This document shows, in pieces, positions 6,729 through 14,926 of a stretch of DNA of 64,000 bases; position 1 is the stretch's first letter, and the number at the start of each line of letters is the position of its first letter. Origin of the DNA: Telluribacter humicola. Its GTDB lineage: Bacteria; Bacteroidota; Bacteroidia; Cytophagales; Spirosomataceae. The stretch covers positions 186,001 to 250,000 of the forward strand of contig NZ_JAFIQT010000007.1 in NCBI RefSeq assembly GCF_017355935.1. Direction: 5' to 3'. The position numbers and the translations under genes were made by a program. Under the pieces are notes generated by a model. That model did not search any database, was not told the DNA's origin, and saw only the letters and a list, made by a program, of their open reading frames with translations.

Positions 6729-7727
6729 TTACTTTTTTAAATTCAAAAGAAAACCGATCGTGAAATTAGCGTCCCAGTCAAATACAAACGTATCCGTTTT
6801 GGTAGCATCGGCAATCGCTTTATAGATGTTCAAACCTGCTTCCATTTTCTTGTCTTCCGGTTTATAGGATTGCGGATCTTTTAGAACCGTGTATCTTTCT
6901 TTGCCTTTCCGGTGCTGGTTGGCCAGTGTGAATGGAACGCCGCCTATAATAAACCCTACGTTTCGTTTATCTTCCGGTACCTTATTCAACCCTGCCTTCA
7001 CCTGGTTATAAACATCCTGATCTGTCTGATTATTCTGGTAATACTTTGCCCCGGGCAGCTCAAGACTCCGTAGAGAACCATTTTCTTCCCAGGAGACCTT
7101 AGTGTTACCCGATCCGATATCGATCATAAATGAGTTATCCGTAAAAGAGGGTGGAACAGTAGCCCGTAGGGCCAGATTAGCCTCCTGTTCAGCCGTTACG
7201 TTATTCACCACATACCCCATCTTCTTTAATTCGTTACTGATCAGCTTGGTTTTGGGCTCCTTCTGAGCTCCGGATGAGATGACAAAATGAATATTGTTTT
7301 TAGCCACTCCTTTGTCAAACATGCTGCCAATGTACTTCTTCAGACCGGACCGTATATCCTCCGTTGTGGCCAATCCCTCGTAGGCCAGGGATTCACCAAA
7401 GTCCTTGGAAACAATCTCCCATCGCTTTTCTCTGTCCATATTGATTACAAAAGAGTTGAAGCCGGTAGCACCCAGCTCAACCACCCCATTCAGGGTACCA
7501 TTTTGCGGTTTCTCGGGGGTGTAATTAAACTCCCTGGATTCGTCAGAAGCGGCGGTACTGGCAGCCGGTTCAGGACTCCGGGTTTGGGAGGCCGGAGGTT
7601 CCGGAGCGGTATAGGATGTATCGGAAGTATCAGACGCAACGGTGCTCCCTGAGTTTCGGAAGGCAAAATAAGCCAGTGTAGCTATGATTGCCAGTATTAG
7701 AAATATTCCTGCTGGTCTAAGTTTCAT
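6729..7727 (-). CDS. Membrane-anchored ASKHA (actin/Ppx-GppA-like) ATPase-fold protein
   Basis: This is a 332-residue protein. One transmembrane helix (about 7-23) follows a short KLR-containing start. A Pro/Ser/Thr-rich linker (26-70) precedes an actin-fold domain. The phosphate-1 loop is ELGATGFNSFVI (84-95, with Glu instead of the usual Asp). AEQEANLALRA (179-189) resembles the EEA motif of Ppx/GppA phosphatases. The phosphate-2 loop is MIDIGSGNTKVSW (201-213), and the adenosine-side motif is GFIIGGVP (258-265). By the positive-inside rule the ATPase domain would face the periplasm, which is unusual. It lies 12 bp behind the kinase gene, so it is part of the same unit. The function is unknown; nucleotide binding or hydrolysis is likely. 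Confidence 0.75.
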   Translation of the reverse strand: MKLRPAGIFLILAIIATLAYFAFRNSGSTVASDTSDTSYTAPEPPASQTRSPEPAASTAASDESREFNYTPEKPQNGTLNGVVELGATGFNSFVINMDREKRWEIVSKDFGESLAYEGLATTEDIRSGLKKYIGSMFDKGVAKNNIHFVISSGAQKEPKTKLISNELKKMGYVVNNVTAEQEANLALRATVPPSFTDNSFMIDIGSGNTKVSWEENGSLRSLELPGAKYYQNNQTDQDVYNQVKAGLNKVPEDKRNVGFIIGGVPFTLANQHRKGKERYTVLKDPQSYKPEDKKMEAGLNIYKAIADATKTDTFVFDWDANFTIGFLLNLKK

Positions 7728-7739
7728 GGTTGAACGTTT

Positions 7740-9257
7740 TTATGTGTGTTTATTGGCCATTGTTACCATTACTACCCTGCCACCTTCTTCGTTTGAGAGT
7801 AGCAGTTTTTTTCCGTCGGTAATATCTACCATGGTTCCTATGGGTACTTGTTTATCCTCGGTAAGATCTTTCATTGAGTCCAGCTTCTGGTTTACAAATA
7901 CCCACTTGTTGTTAAACCAGGTAAAGTACCCTACCGGTACCTTCTGCTCTGCGGTTAACCGCTCGTTACGGACTACATTACGATTTGCGTGCCACTGAAA
8001 CAGGTACTGATTATGGTAGACCATAAGCCGATGATTTTCGGGCTTCCATACAGTACCTTTAAACTGATAGTACAGATCAAGGACAGGCAGAGGTCCCTTG
8101 ATAGGCGTGCCGCAAAACGGACATTTGGGTGCGGATGAGTTATCAAATACAAACCACTCCTGATCGCAGAGCGTATTGCCGCAGGGCTGCATCAGGTCGG
8201 TCGTTTTTAACAAAGCCTGCTCCCACATATCCGCGTTGGGACGTTGCTCGGGATGATGCAGTCCCGTAATAAATGCCTGGTCAAAAAGCGCTTTCAGGTA
8301 GGGCCCTGTCAGCGTGTAAGGCAGTTTGCTTACATCTGCCCACGGCAGGGCCGACTTTGGAAGTTGATTCAGCTTGGGTCTGTTTGATGTGTCCGTAGGG
8401 TGTTCAATAAACAGCGCCTTCTTTCCCATCGATAAGAGGTCGTCCTCTTCTGTATCCATAGAATTGATCTTTCCTCCTTTCAGGGGATGACGATACAAAA
8501 GGTACATGTAGATCATGACGGCCAGCGCGTGTAAATCAGTAAGCCGGTTGGCGTGCTTCCGGTTGGGGTCCCGTAGTGGCAGGTGTTTGGTGCTAAGTAC
8601 TTCTGGAGCAATAAAATCCGCCGTTCCGATCACATCGGGTGGATACAAACCGGGTACTACCAGTCCATCAATATCAATAATGGTAGCATCCCGGTTGACC
8701 GGATCTACAAGTACATTTTTATAGGAAAGGTCCGAATGGGCCAGGCCCGCCGCGTGCAGCCGCTTCACCCCTCTGGCTATCTTAACAGAAATCTGAAAAT
8801 AGCTTAACCAGTTGCCCAGTTCGCTATCATCCAGCCGTAAGGGAAACTGCTTGTTCCTGAACTTAGCCGAGGCAAACCACAGCCCCTGTTTCTCCTTGCC
8901 TTTGATGCCTTCGTTGGTTGCATAACCCTTAGCAAAAAAGAAGTTCTTCCGGTAAGTAGGTACTACCAGTCCGATCTGAGCGCCCAGTTGCACTACATCA
9001 GTCGGCCAGCAATAGATCTCCTTATAGTACTCGCCACCTTCGCGGTTAAAAAAGCTATCGTAATACTGGGTAACAATTTTGGTCAGGCGTTCTTTGGAAT
9101 TAAAATCCTGCTTGTCGCGGTAAAAAGCAATTACGTATGATCTATCAGGAGCGAAATACACATCCTTCATCCCCCCCCGCATAGGCTCTCCGTTATCGGC
9201 ATACTGATAGGTTTTACCAGGGTGAATAATGGAAGAAACTGATTTTATGCTCGTCAT
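7740..9257 (-). CDS. Protein kinase with C-terminal zinc ribbon (TerY-P triad kinase)
   Basis: The protein has 505 residues from the ATG at 9257; a TTG just before it is less likely. Kinase motifs are a glycine-rich loop MRGGMKDVYFA (26-36), a catalytic loop HSDLSYKN (174-181) with the Asp in place, a metal-binding DIDG (195-198) instead of DFG, and APE (217-219). A zinc ribbon follows (C359, C364, C379, C382; CPFC). Residues 390-505 form an all-beta tail that could be FHA-like. This kinase-plus-zinc-ribbon layout is that of the TerY-P triads. It would phosphorylate Ser/Thr on partner proteins in the cytoplasm. The glycine loop is encoded across a run of eight G residues (9171-9178 on the plus strand as C8), a possible phase-variation site. 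Confidence 0.85.
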   Translation of the reverse strand: MTSIKSVSSIIHPGKTYQYADNGEPMRGGMKDVYFAPDRSYVIAFYRDKQDFNSKERLTKIVTQYYDSFFNREGGEYYKEIYCWPTDVVQLGAQIGLVVPTYRKNFFFAKGYATNEGIKGKEKQGLWFASAKFRNKQFPLRLDDSELGNWLSYFQISVKIARGVKRLHAAGLAHSDLSYKNVLVDPVNRDATIIDIDGLVVPGLYPPDVIGTADFIAPEVLSTKHLPLRDPNRKHANRLTDLHALAVMIYMYLLYRHPLKGGKINSMDTEEDDLLSMGKKALFIEHPTDTSNRPKLNQLPKSALPWADVSKLPYTLTGPYLKALFDQAFITGLHHPEQRPNADMWEQALLKTTDLMQPCGNTLCDQEWFVFDNSSAPKCPFCGTPIKGPLPVLDLYYQFKGTVWKPENHRLMVYHNQYLFQWHANRNVVRNERLTAEQKVPVGYFTWFNNKWVFVNQKLDSMKDLTEDKQVPIGTMVDITDGKKLLLSNEEGGRVVMVTMANKHT

Positions 9258-9289
9258 CAATCATCTAGTTTATTATTCCCTGTTTATTT

Positions 9290-10705
9290 TCAGAATACAA
9301 TGGCCAGTGTGCGGTCATCGTGGTTTCCGGTACTCCAGAAATCCATCCAGGCAGAGAACTGCTGTACGATATCTTTATTACCCGGATCAAGTTCCACCTT
9401 CACTCCACTATCATTCCTGCCGTTCAGGTCTTCCAGAAACTCTTTCCATTTCGTCACATCTTCCAGGTTTGCTTCTACCACGAATTTTGGATCATAGATT
9501 CCGTCTGACATGAGCATGAGGCAGGAAAAATCCTCTATTTCCTTAAAGCTAAACCGGGTAGCAAACTTTTCGTTACGGAAGATTTCGGGCATGGTAATAA
9601 AGCGCGTACCTCCACCAAATTCACCCACGTCAATCCAGTTCAGGAGCTTCACCTCGCTGAGGTCTTTGTTAAGTACCGCAATGGGACAGTCCCCAACGCC
9701 AAAAGAAAGAAAAGCATATCCCGACTCGTACTTTTTGAATAAGGTAAAAATCAGGGTACAACTTAATTCTTTGAGCGAATGACGGGCTTTTGATGCAAAG
9801 TCTTCCAGCTTTTTGTGGACGGTTAAAGCAGCTTTACCCAGCGTGTTGTATACAAAGTGATTCAGTTTACCAGGACTATCGGGGGCTGCTTTCGCTTTAA
9901 GCTGCGCCAGGATCTGATCAAATTCCTGCAGGCTTTTGACGGCATCCTCTTCCGTGAAGTACTGAACTATGGAACGACAGGCTATATCCGAGCCCTTGCG
10001 CGAAAATCGGGCACTTCCTGCACCGTCGCTTACGGCTACAATGCTCCAGCCATTTTCCAGACTCTTGAACGCGAAATCATCTTCCCGGAACGAACCTTCA
10101 TTGGCATGGGAACGGCCACGCTTGGAAGAAGCAAGAATGTACTTGTCGCCCAGGGGTTCAAACACCGTGATATCATCTTCTTTCCAGTAGGGATCGTCCT
10201 TATCGCTTACCAGGTTTTTCCACAGACTTTTAGGATCAGGATTGATGGTTAGTGTGATGACCTTCTCATTAAACGGCTCGTCCTCTGCCTGCCCTTCCAG
10301 TTTAAACAAAAATCTGAGTGGTACCTCTCCGCTCAGGGCGGGCTTCCCACTAATCAGTTTCTGTTCCTCCTCGAAAGTCAGTCCTGTTTCTTCCAGCCCT
10401 TCGAACTTCCATTGGGCCAGGTCTGTCCAGCCGAGTTGTTCGAAGTCCAGCTTTGCTTCATACTGTTTCCCAACGCTGGCATTGGTTATACGGACGGATT
10501 GTCCTTTGATGGTTGCAATTCTATCCTGTTGTTTCCAGTTAGCCATAAGCAGGTTTTCGAGTTCACTGATAGCCTGTATTGCAGCGACCGTGTTGTTATC
10601 CCTGATAAAGGCATTAAACAGGTCCTTCCTGTCCTGAGGAACCTCTACATGGTGCTTCCGGAATAACTCGGTTACCTGCTCTTTCACATTTCCTATCTCT
10701 GGCAT
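9290..10705 (-). CDS. PP2C-family Ser/Thr phosphatase with N-terminal Ig-like domain
   Basis: This is a 471-residue protein. Residues 1-60 are helical. About 70-156 look like an Ig/cadherin-type beta sandwich (ASVGKQYEAKLDF ... KLISGKPALSGE). About 185-471 are a PP2C phosphatase. Metal-binding motifs are GSFREDDF (204-211), VSDGAGSARFSRKG (225-238), LMSDGIYDPKF, and the C-terminal GNHDDRTLAIVF (460-471), so the enzyme should be active with Mn/Mg. It lacks a signal peptide and is cytoplasmic. It is the second gene of the operon, between VWA and kinase, and would reverse the kinase's phosphorylation. This is the classical partner arrangement of TerY-P triads. Confidence 0.9.
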   Translation of the reverse strand: MPEIGNVKEQVTELFRKHHVEVPQDRKDLFNAFIRDNNTVAAIQAISELENLLMANWKQQDRIATIKGQSVRITNASVGKQYEAKLDFEQLGWTDLAQWKFEGLEETGLTFEEEQKLISGKPALSGEVPLRFLFKLEGQAEDEPFNEKVITLTINPDPKSLWKNLVSDKDDPYWKEDDITVFEPLGDKYILASSKRGRSHANEGSFREDDFAFKSLENGWSIVAVSDGAGSARFSRKGSDIACRSIVQYFTEEDAVKSLQEFDQILAQLKAKAAPDSPGKLNHFVYNTLGKAALTVHKKLEDFASKARHSLKELSCTLIFTLFKKYESGYAFLSFGVGDCPIAVLNKDLSEVKLLNWIDVGEFGGGTRFITMPEIFRNEKFATRFSFKEIEDFSCLMLMSDGIYDPKFVVEANLEDVTKWKEFLEDLNGRNDSGVKVELDPGNKDIVQQFSAWMDFWSTGNHDDRTLAIVF

Positions 10706-10717
10706 AGGGTCAGAGTA

Positions 10718-11356
10718 CTAGGTTACAATATTGAGTTCTGATGGTGGCGGAGGCAATTCGCTTAGCCCGGTTACTTCCTGACCGGCATCTTCTACCTTGG
10801 TTGAGGTAACGCCAATGGAGGCAGATACCCAGGAGAAAAACTTGGCAATACTCTGACTATCGGCTGTGTCCAGACTTACTACGTTCTCAGTAATTTGTTT
10901 CAGTAAGTTAGAGTCGGCGCCACTACCTGCGGCACAGGCAACGGTATAAGCCGTTTTCCGCTTCTTAAACTCCTCCAGCCCGGATTGCCAATCATCCGTC
11001 GGAATACCATCTGTCATAATAAACACCAGCGGTTTCCAATCTCCTTTTTGCTCCTGCGTGGTTTTCGCTACTTCATTGTCAATGCAGTTAGAAACCAGCT
11101 TTAAAGCTTCGCCCAAACTGGTTGTGCCACTCGCTTTGATATCTACCATTTGGAAAGAAGCCAGATCCGTAAGTGGCACTACCTGGCGGGCACTACTATC
11201 GAAGGTAATAATGCTGATGAAAGCAGTTTCGATCGCCTGGGGATTTTGACGTAAGGAGCTAATCATTACCTGAACTCCGTTTTTTAGAGCTTCTATGGGT
11301 TCTCCTGTCATAGAACCGGATGTGTCTAGTAGTAGGTACACGGGTAGTCTTCTCAT
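10718..11356 (-). CDS. TerY-like von Willebrand factor A domain protein
   Basis: The 212-residue protein is a single VWA domain. It begins MRRLPVYLLLDTSGSMTGEP with a complete metal-ion-dependent adhesion site: DTSGS (11-15), ASGTTSLGEAL for the Thr, and FIMTDGIPTDDW for the Asp. It has no signal peptide, so it acts in the cytoplasm. This matches TerY of tellurite-resistance systems, whose VWA domain is thought to organise phosphorylated complexes. It is the first gene of the five-gene operon and is followed after 12 bp by the phosphatase. No terC/terD-type genes occur in the window, so the triad is a stand-alone version. Confidence 0.9.
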   Translation of the reverse strand: MRRLPVYLLLDTSGSMTGEPIEALKNGVQVMISSLRQNPQAIETAFISIITFDSSARQVVPLTDLASFQMVDIKASGTTSLGEALKLVSNCIDNEVAKTTQEQKGDWKPLVFIMTDGIPTDDWQSGLEEFKKRKTAYTVACAAGSGADSNLLKQITENVVSLDTADSQSIAKFFSWVSASIGVTSTKVEDAGQEVTGLSELPPPPSELNIVT

Positions 11357-12070
11357 TATTTTTTTAGATAAATTGTTAACAGCTTGGAATCAACTATACG
11401 TTTTTACTATGCCATGCACTTGGTGCTATCATCTTGTTGCAGATGTATCAGCTTCATAACCTAATTGTGACTGAAGGGTTTTTGACCCTTTCATAATTAG
11501 TATTATGGATGTTCAGCTCGGCCTACAAATCTTCCAGAATTGCAAAAAAATTATGCCTGTATTGTTTCCGCGTTCGGTTAGAGCCATTTAAAAATGACGA
11601 AGTTGTGGCTTGGATGTTAACCCTATTTAAAAACAATATTGTACCACGTCCATTTTTTTAAAAAACCGAGCATTCATATTGATTTTCCCTACTGACTATT
11701 AAAGTAAAAAAGTCACTCCACTTGATATGGAGTGACTTTTGGATTTAATGAAAATTGGGAATTCCTCAATGGTTTGACCGCCGCTCTGTGCAAGAAAGGC
11801 TATAACGGATCGGTGATAATGAACTAAATACTTATATACCCACTGTGTGATACAAGGCTCACCACACACCAAGCAAAGCCCCAAATAAAGAAACTTGATA
11901 TATAGTATATATCCTCTCTTTTACTACCCAGCGCTCGCTGGAAAATAACGTCTTCTAACTTTCTCATCCTTCGATTGTAAGAAGTATTTACTGCTCATTA
12001 ATTATTTCAATAGCTCTTTTAATTAATTCATCACGTCCGTCCCTCACTCCTTGAACGGTCGGTCTATGTT
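11357..12070. other. Intergenic stretch upstream of the TerY-like operon
   Basis: It contains the promoter region of the VWA operon, a hairpin at 11706-11740, and a 61-codon minus-strand frame (11699-11884) with no family resemblance that overlaps the hairpin and is not called. Nothing else is supported. Confidence 0.45.
11706..11740. terminator. Bidirectional terminator-like hairpin
   Basis: A 13-bp stem (aaaagtcactcca / tggagtgactttt) with a 7-base loop is flanked by A and T runs on both sides, so it could work in either direction. Confidence 0.6.
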
Positions 12071-12388
12071 CTATATCAGGTACAATGCTATTTTCTGCGT
12101 TTCCTTTCCATCAGGATAGATGAATAATAACACCACGTTTTCTGTAATAGACTGGATAGTTAGGTTACTCGGCTCAGTCGGTCTACAGCTGGAGATGATG
12201 GTTATAGCCAACCCCGCTTCTTCACAGCATAACTCATTAGGTAAACAAGCTACTGCTGAGACCACATGAAGAGTAATCAACGGGCTACTATCCAGCAGTT
12301 CTGTACTCAATTTATTAAAAGCTTTTCTCAGGAAGCTATAACTGGCGGATTTTGAACTGTGTCTGCCTCGGGCTGAGGAGTAGGCCAC
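12071..12388 (-). CDS. Hypothetical protein, overlapping the end of the membrane protein gene
   Basis: This is a 105-residue frame from a GTG at 12388; the first 20 residues overlap the preceding gene and look artificial. A TTG at about 12309 would give 78 residues starting STELLDSSPLITLHVVSAV. The later part (ACLPNELCCEEAGLAITIIS, then ENVVLLFIYPDGKETQKIAL) has the alternating pattern of beta strands and looks coding. It would be translated directly after the upstream membrane protein gene. It was not recognised. It could also be an out-of-frame remnant. Confidence 0.35.
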   Translation of the reverse strand: MAYSSARGRHSSKSASYSFLRKAFNKLSTELLDSSPLITLHVVSAVACLPNELCCEEAGLAITIISSCRPTEPSNLTIQSITENVVLLFIYPDGKETQKIALYLI

Positions 12389-12954
12389 ACCTGTCTGGCA
12401 GCCCAGGCAAACACTCCCAACAGAATCAGATCATTTAGAAAAAGAACAGGTTCTACATCCAGAGCATTTCCCACCCAAAATAAGGGTCCGGTCAAGATAA
12501 GGGCGAGGCCGGGCAGGAAACTATATTTTTGTGAACGCAACACAGCAATACCAAAAATGATCAGACTGAGAGGGAAAAGAGAGCCCGGTAGAAAGATAGT
12601 AGCGGGCAGTAGTGGATTCTTGAATAGGACCTGCTGTAGTAAAAGTGGCACTCCGTCCGGACCAGTTTCCATCACTGCCCCTAACCGGTAAAGGGTCAGA
12701 ATAGAAGTACCTCCGATGATACCCGTAAGGCTTATCCCACCCGCCCAGAGTGCCAGGGTACCTGATCTACCCTGCAAAAGGTGCGTCAGACCAATTACAG
12801 CCGGAACTAAAAATACATAACTCAGCCAGCGTACAAAGGTACCTTCTGCTACCAGCCCACCCTGTAGCCAGATAAGATCACCAAGTAGCAGACATACCGG
12901 GGCAAGGAACATACTTACTGAAGCAATCTTCAAATACATGTTATAAGTTTTCAT
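12328..12954 (-). CDS. Hypothetical integral membrane protein
   Basis: The protein has 208 residues from the ATG at 12954 (MKTYNMYLKIASVSMFLAP). The frame continues upstream but without a membrane-protein start. About six hydrophobic helices are visible, with short loops and a Pro/Glu tail (PQPEADTVQNPP). The helix spacing resembles small DUF4386-like multipass proteins, but no diagnostic motif was seen. It follows the LytTR response regulator by about 150 bp in the same direction and may be a target or accessory of that two-component system. Confidence 0.65.
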   Translation of the reverse strand: MKTYNMYLKIASVSMFLAPVCLLLGDLIWLQGGLVAEGTFVRWLSYVFLVPAVIGLTHLLQGRSGTLALWAGGISLTGIIGGTSILTLYRLGAVMETGPDGVPLLLQQVLFKNPLLPATIFLPGSLFPLSLIIFGIAVLRSQKYSFLPGLALILTGPLFWVGNALDVEPVLFLNDLILLGVFAWAARQVWPTPQPEADTVQNPPVIAS

Positions 12955-13103
12955 AGCTATTGTTGTTTTTGTTTGGTTGAGTACAAATTTCTTCCCAAAT
13001 GGCAGGGTAGAAAAGTGGTAGAAGTACCAACCAGCACAATAACTGACTAAGGCAGGCAGCATTTTGTATAAAACAGCACAGGTAACTATGAAGGTAAGTG
13101 GCC

Positions 13104-13880
13104 CTACCGGCCCATCCAGTTCTTAAAAGCTGTCGCCCTTTCGCGGCTTACCAGTACTTCGTCCTCTGTATCGGGCTGCAGGATCAGTTTTAGTTTATGG
13201 TTGAAATAGCTATGTATATTTTTTACCGACTTGATATGGAGAATATACTGCCGGTTGGCCCGAAAGAAAGTTTTGGGATGAAGCATCTCCTCCAGCTCGT
13301 CCAGGTTATAGTCAACCATATATCGTTCATCCTTCCAGGTACGAAGGAAGGTGAGTCTGTTTTCAAAATAAAAATAGGCTATCTCGCCGGTTTCCAGTGA
13401 TATGTACCTATTCCCGCTTTTTAGCAGGAAACGTTCCCGATACTCTTTGGGTACCGGCTGGCTTAGTTGCCGGATTAACTGTTCAATAGGCACAGTAGGC
13501 GGCTCCACAACTGACTGCAGAGTCTGGGCCAGGTGGCGTAGCTTTTCGAGACTGGCACGCAGCTCATCCCGCTTTACGGGTTTCAGTAGGTAATCTATAC
13601 TGTTGACCTTGAAAGCCCGGATGGCATATTCATCATAAGAAGTAGTAAAAACAACCGGACTGCGGACCTGTACCCGATTAAATATTTCAAAGCTCTGTCC
13701 GTCGGCCAATTCGATATCCATCAGGATCAGATCGGGGGGCGGATTAGCCTGTAGCCACTCCACCGTAGATTCAATACTATCGGTAATTCCTGCCAGTACG
13801 GCCGTGGGCTCCACTTCGTCTAAAATCTTCCGGAGCCAGTCTGCCGCCAGTTCTTCGTCTTCGACCAGTAGTACCTTCAT
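13104..13880 (-). CDS. LytTR-family response regulator
   Basis: This is a 258-residue protein with a receiver domain (1-120; acidic pocket VEDEE, phospho-acceptor Asp55 in LILMDIELADG, Lys in YLLKPVKRDEL) and a LytTR DNA-binding domain (about 150-258; RFLLKSGNRYISLETGEIAYF, then FFRANRQYILH). It is phosphorylated by the histidine kinase encoded just upstream, whose stop codon it overlaps by 4 bp. LytTR proteins bind direct repeats with beta-strand loops. No target is evident beyond the neighbouring membrane protein gene. Confidence 0.93.
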   Translation of the reverse strand: MKVLLVEDEELAADWLRKILDEVEPTAVLAGITDSIESTVEWLQANPPPDLILMDIELADGQSFEIFNRVQVRSPVVFTTSYDEYAIRAFKVNSIDYLLKPVKRDELRASLEKLRHLAQTLQSVVEPPTVPIEQLIRQLSQPVPKEYRERFLLKSGNRYISLETGEIAYFYFENRLTFLRTWKDERYMVDYNLDELEEMLHPKTFFRANRQYILHIKSVKNIHSYFNHKLKLILQPDTEDEVLVSRERATAFKNWMGR

Positions 13881-14926
13881 GATTTATTTGCTTTGATAAG
13901 GGGAAATATAATTGTAAAAAATCCGTCGGAATCAGTAACAGCTATGTCCGGCTGGTTTAGCAACCTGAACTTGGTCATGATGTTGTTCAGGCCCATCTGG
14001 CTTGAAGCTACCGTCTGCACTTTACGTTGTAGGTTATTACTCACCTGCATTTGCATCATCTCTCCTACTACGTGGTGAGTAGTAAATTCTATAATTAGGG
14101 GGCGCCTGGGAGAAATCACATTATGTTTTACGGCATTCTCGAGTAATAGCTGTAGGGTAAGTGAAGGCAGGAGATAATCCAGAGCCATCTCCTCCACCCT
14201 TATATTAAGCTGAATGCCGGTGCCATACCTGGTTTTAAGCAAATGGAAATAGGAATTAATAAAAGTAAGCTCCTGCCGAAGGGTAACCAGCTCGTCCTGA
14301 TTTGATTGTAACAGGTACCGGTAGACCGTAGACAACTCCTCAACAAATTGCTCGGCTCTTTCGGGTGAGGTAGCAATGAGTGACTGCAGTGAACTCAGGC
14401 TATTGAATAGGAAGTGAGGGTTAACCTGACTTTTAAGGGAGTCGAGCTGGCTTTGAAGGTGGGCTTTTTTCAGCTCTTCCTTTTCTTTATCAATCCGACG
14501 CAATTCATAAAAACTGTAAATGACCTCATGGCCTCCTACTACCAGCGCACTAAAAAACAGCATTGGTCCTAAATGACGCATAAACACAGCAGGAGTTATG
14601 GGTACCTTTCCAACTATAATCCCATAGAAATCGAACAGAAGGGTATTAAGAAAAATACCAATAATAGCACTGACTACTATAGTCCAGGCCACCCGCTTAA
14701 TAGTATCCTCATAGCCTGGGAATTTCCACCGAAAGGCATCCATAAGGCCCCGGATTGTCAACCAGAGCAGCAACGCTAGCAGGAAGTTCAGCCCTACCTT
14801 AAGGAGAAGCTCCCCGTTGAATGGTCCCTGATGGAATTGATTACCCACAAAATGTGCCAGCATAAACAGTGGCAGCCCAATAAGCATCAACCGTTTTTCG
14901 TAAAGTTGTAGAGAACTGGCAGGCAT
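13877..14926 (-). CDS. LytS/YehU-type sensor histidine kinase
   Basis: This is a 349-residue protein with four predicted membrane helices in residues 10-135. A helical linker and a His_kinase domain follow, with the phosphorylated His171 in SLKSQVNPHFLFNSLSSLQS. The ATP-binding domain is recognisable by LLENAVKHN and ends with ITVTDSDGFFTIIFPL-like strands. No extracellular sensor domain is present, so the signal is probably sensed in the membrane. Its stop overlaps the start of the LytTR regulator (ATGA), which implies translational coupling. Confidence 0.92.
   Translation of the reverse strand: MPASSLQLYEKRLMLIGLPLFMLAHFVGNQFHQGPFNGELLLKVGLNFLLALLLWLTIRGLMDAFRWKFPGYEDTIKRVAWTIVVSAIIGIFLNTLLFDFYGIIVGKVPITPAVFMRHLGPMLFFSALVVGGHEVIYSFYELRRIDKEKEELKKAHLQSQLDSLKSQVNPHFLFNSLSSLQSLIATSPERAEQFVEELSTVYRYLLQSNQDELVTLRQELTFINSYFHLLKTRYGTGIQLNIRVEEMALDYLLPSLTLQLLLENAVKHNVISPRRPLIIEFTTHHVVGEMMQMQVSNNLQRKVQTVASSQMGLNNIMTKFRLLNQPDIAVTDSDGFFTIIFPLIKANKS

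Noticed and set aside
11699-11884. 61-codon minus-strand frame
   Set aside because: Its end lies inside a terminator hairpin and it has no family resemblance or operon context.
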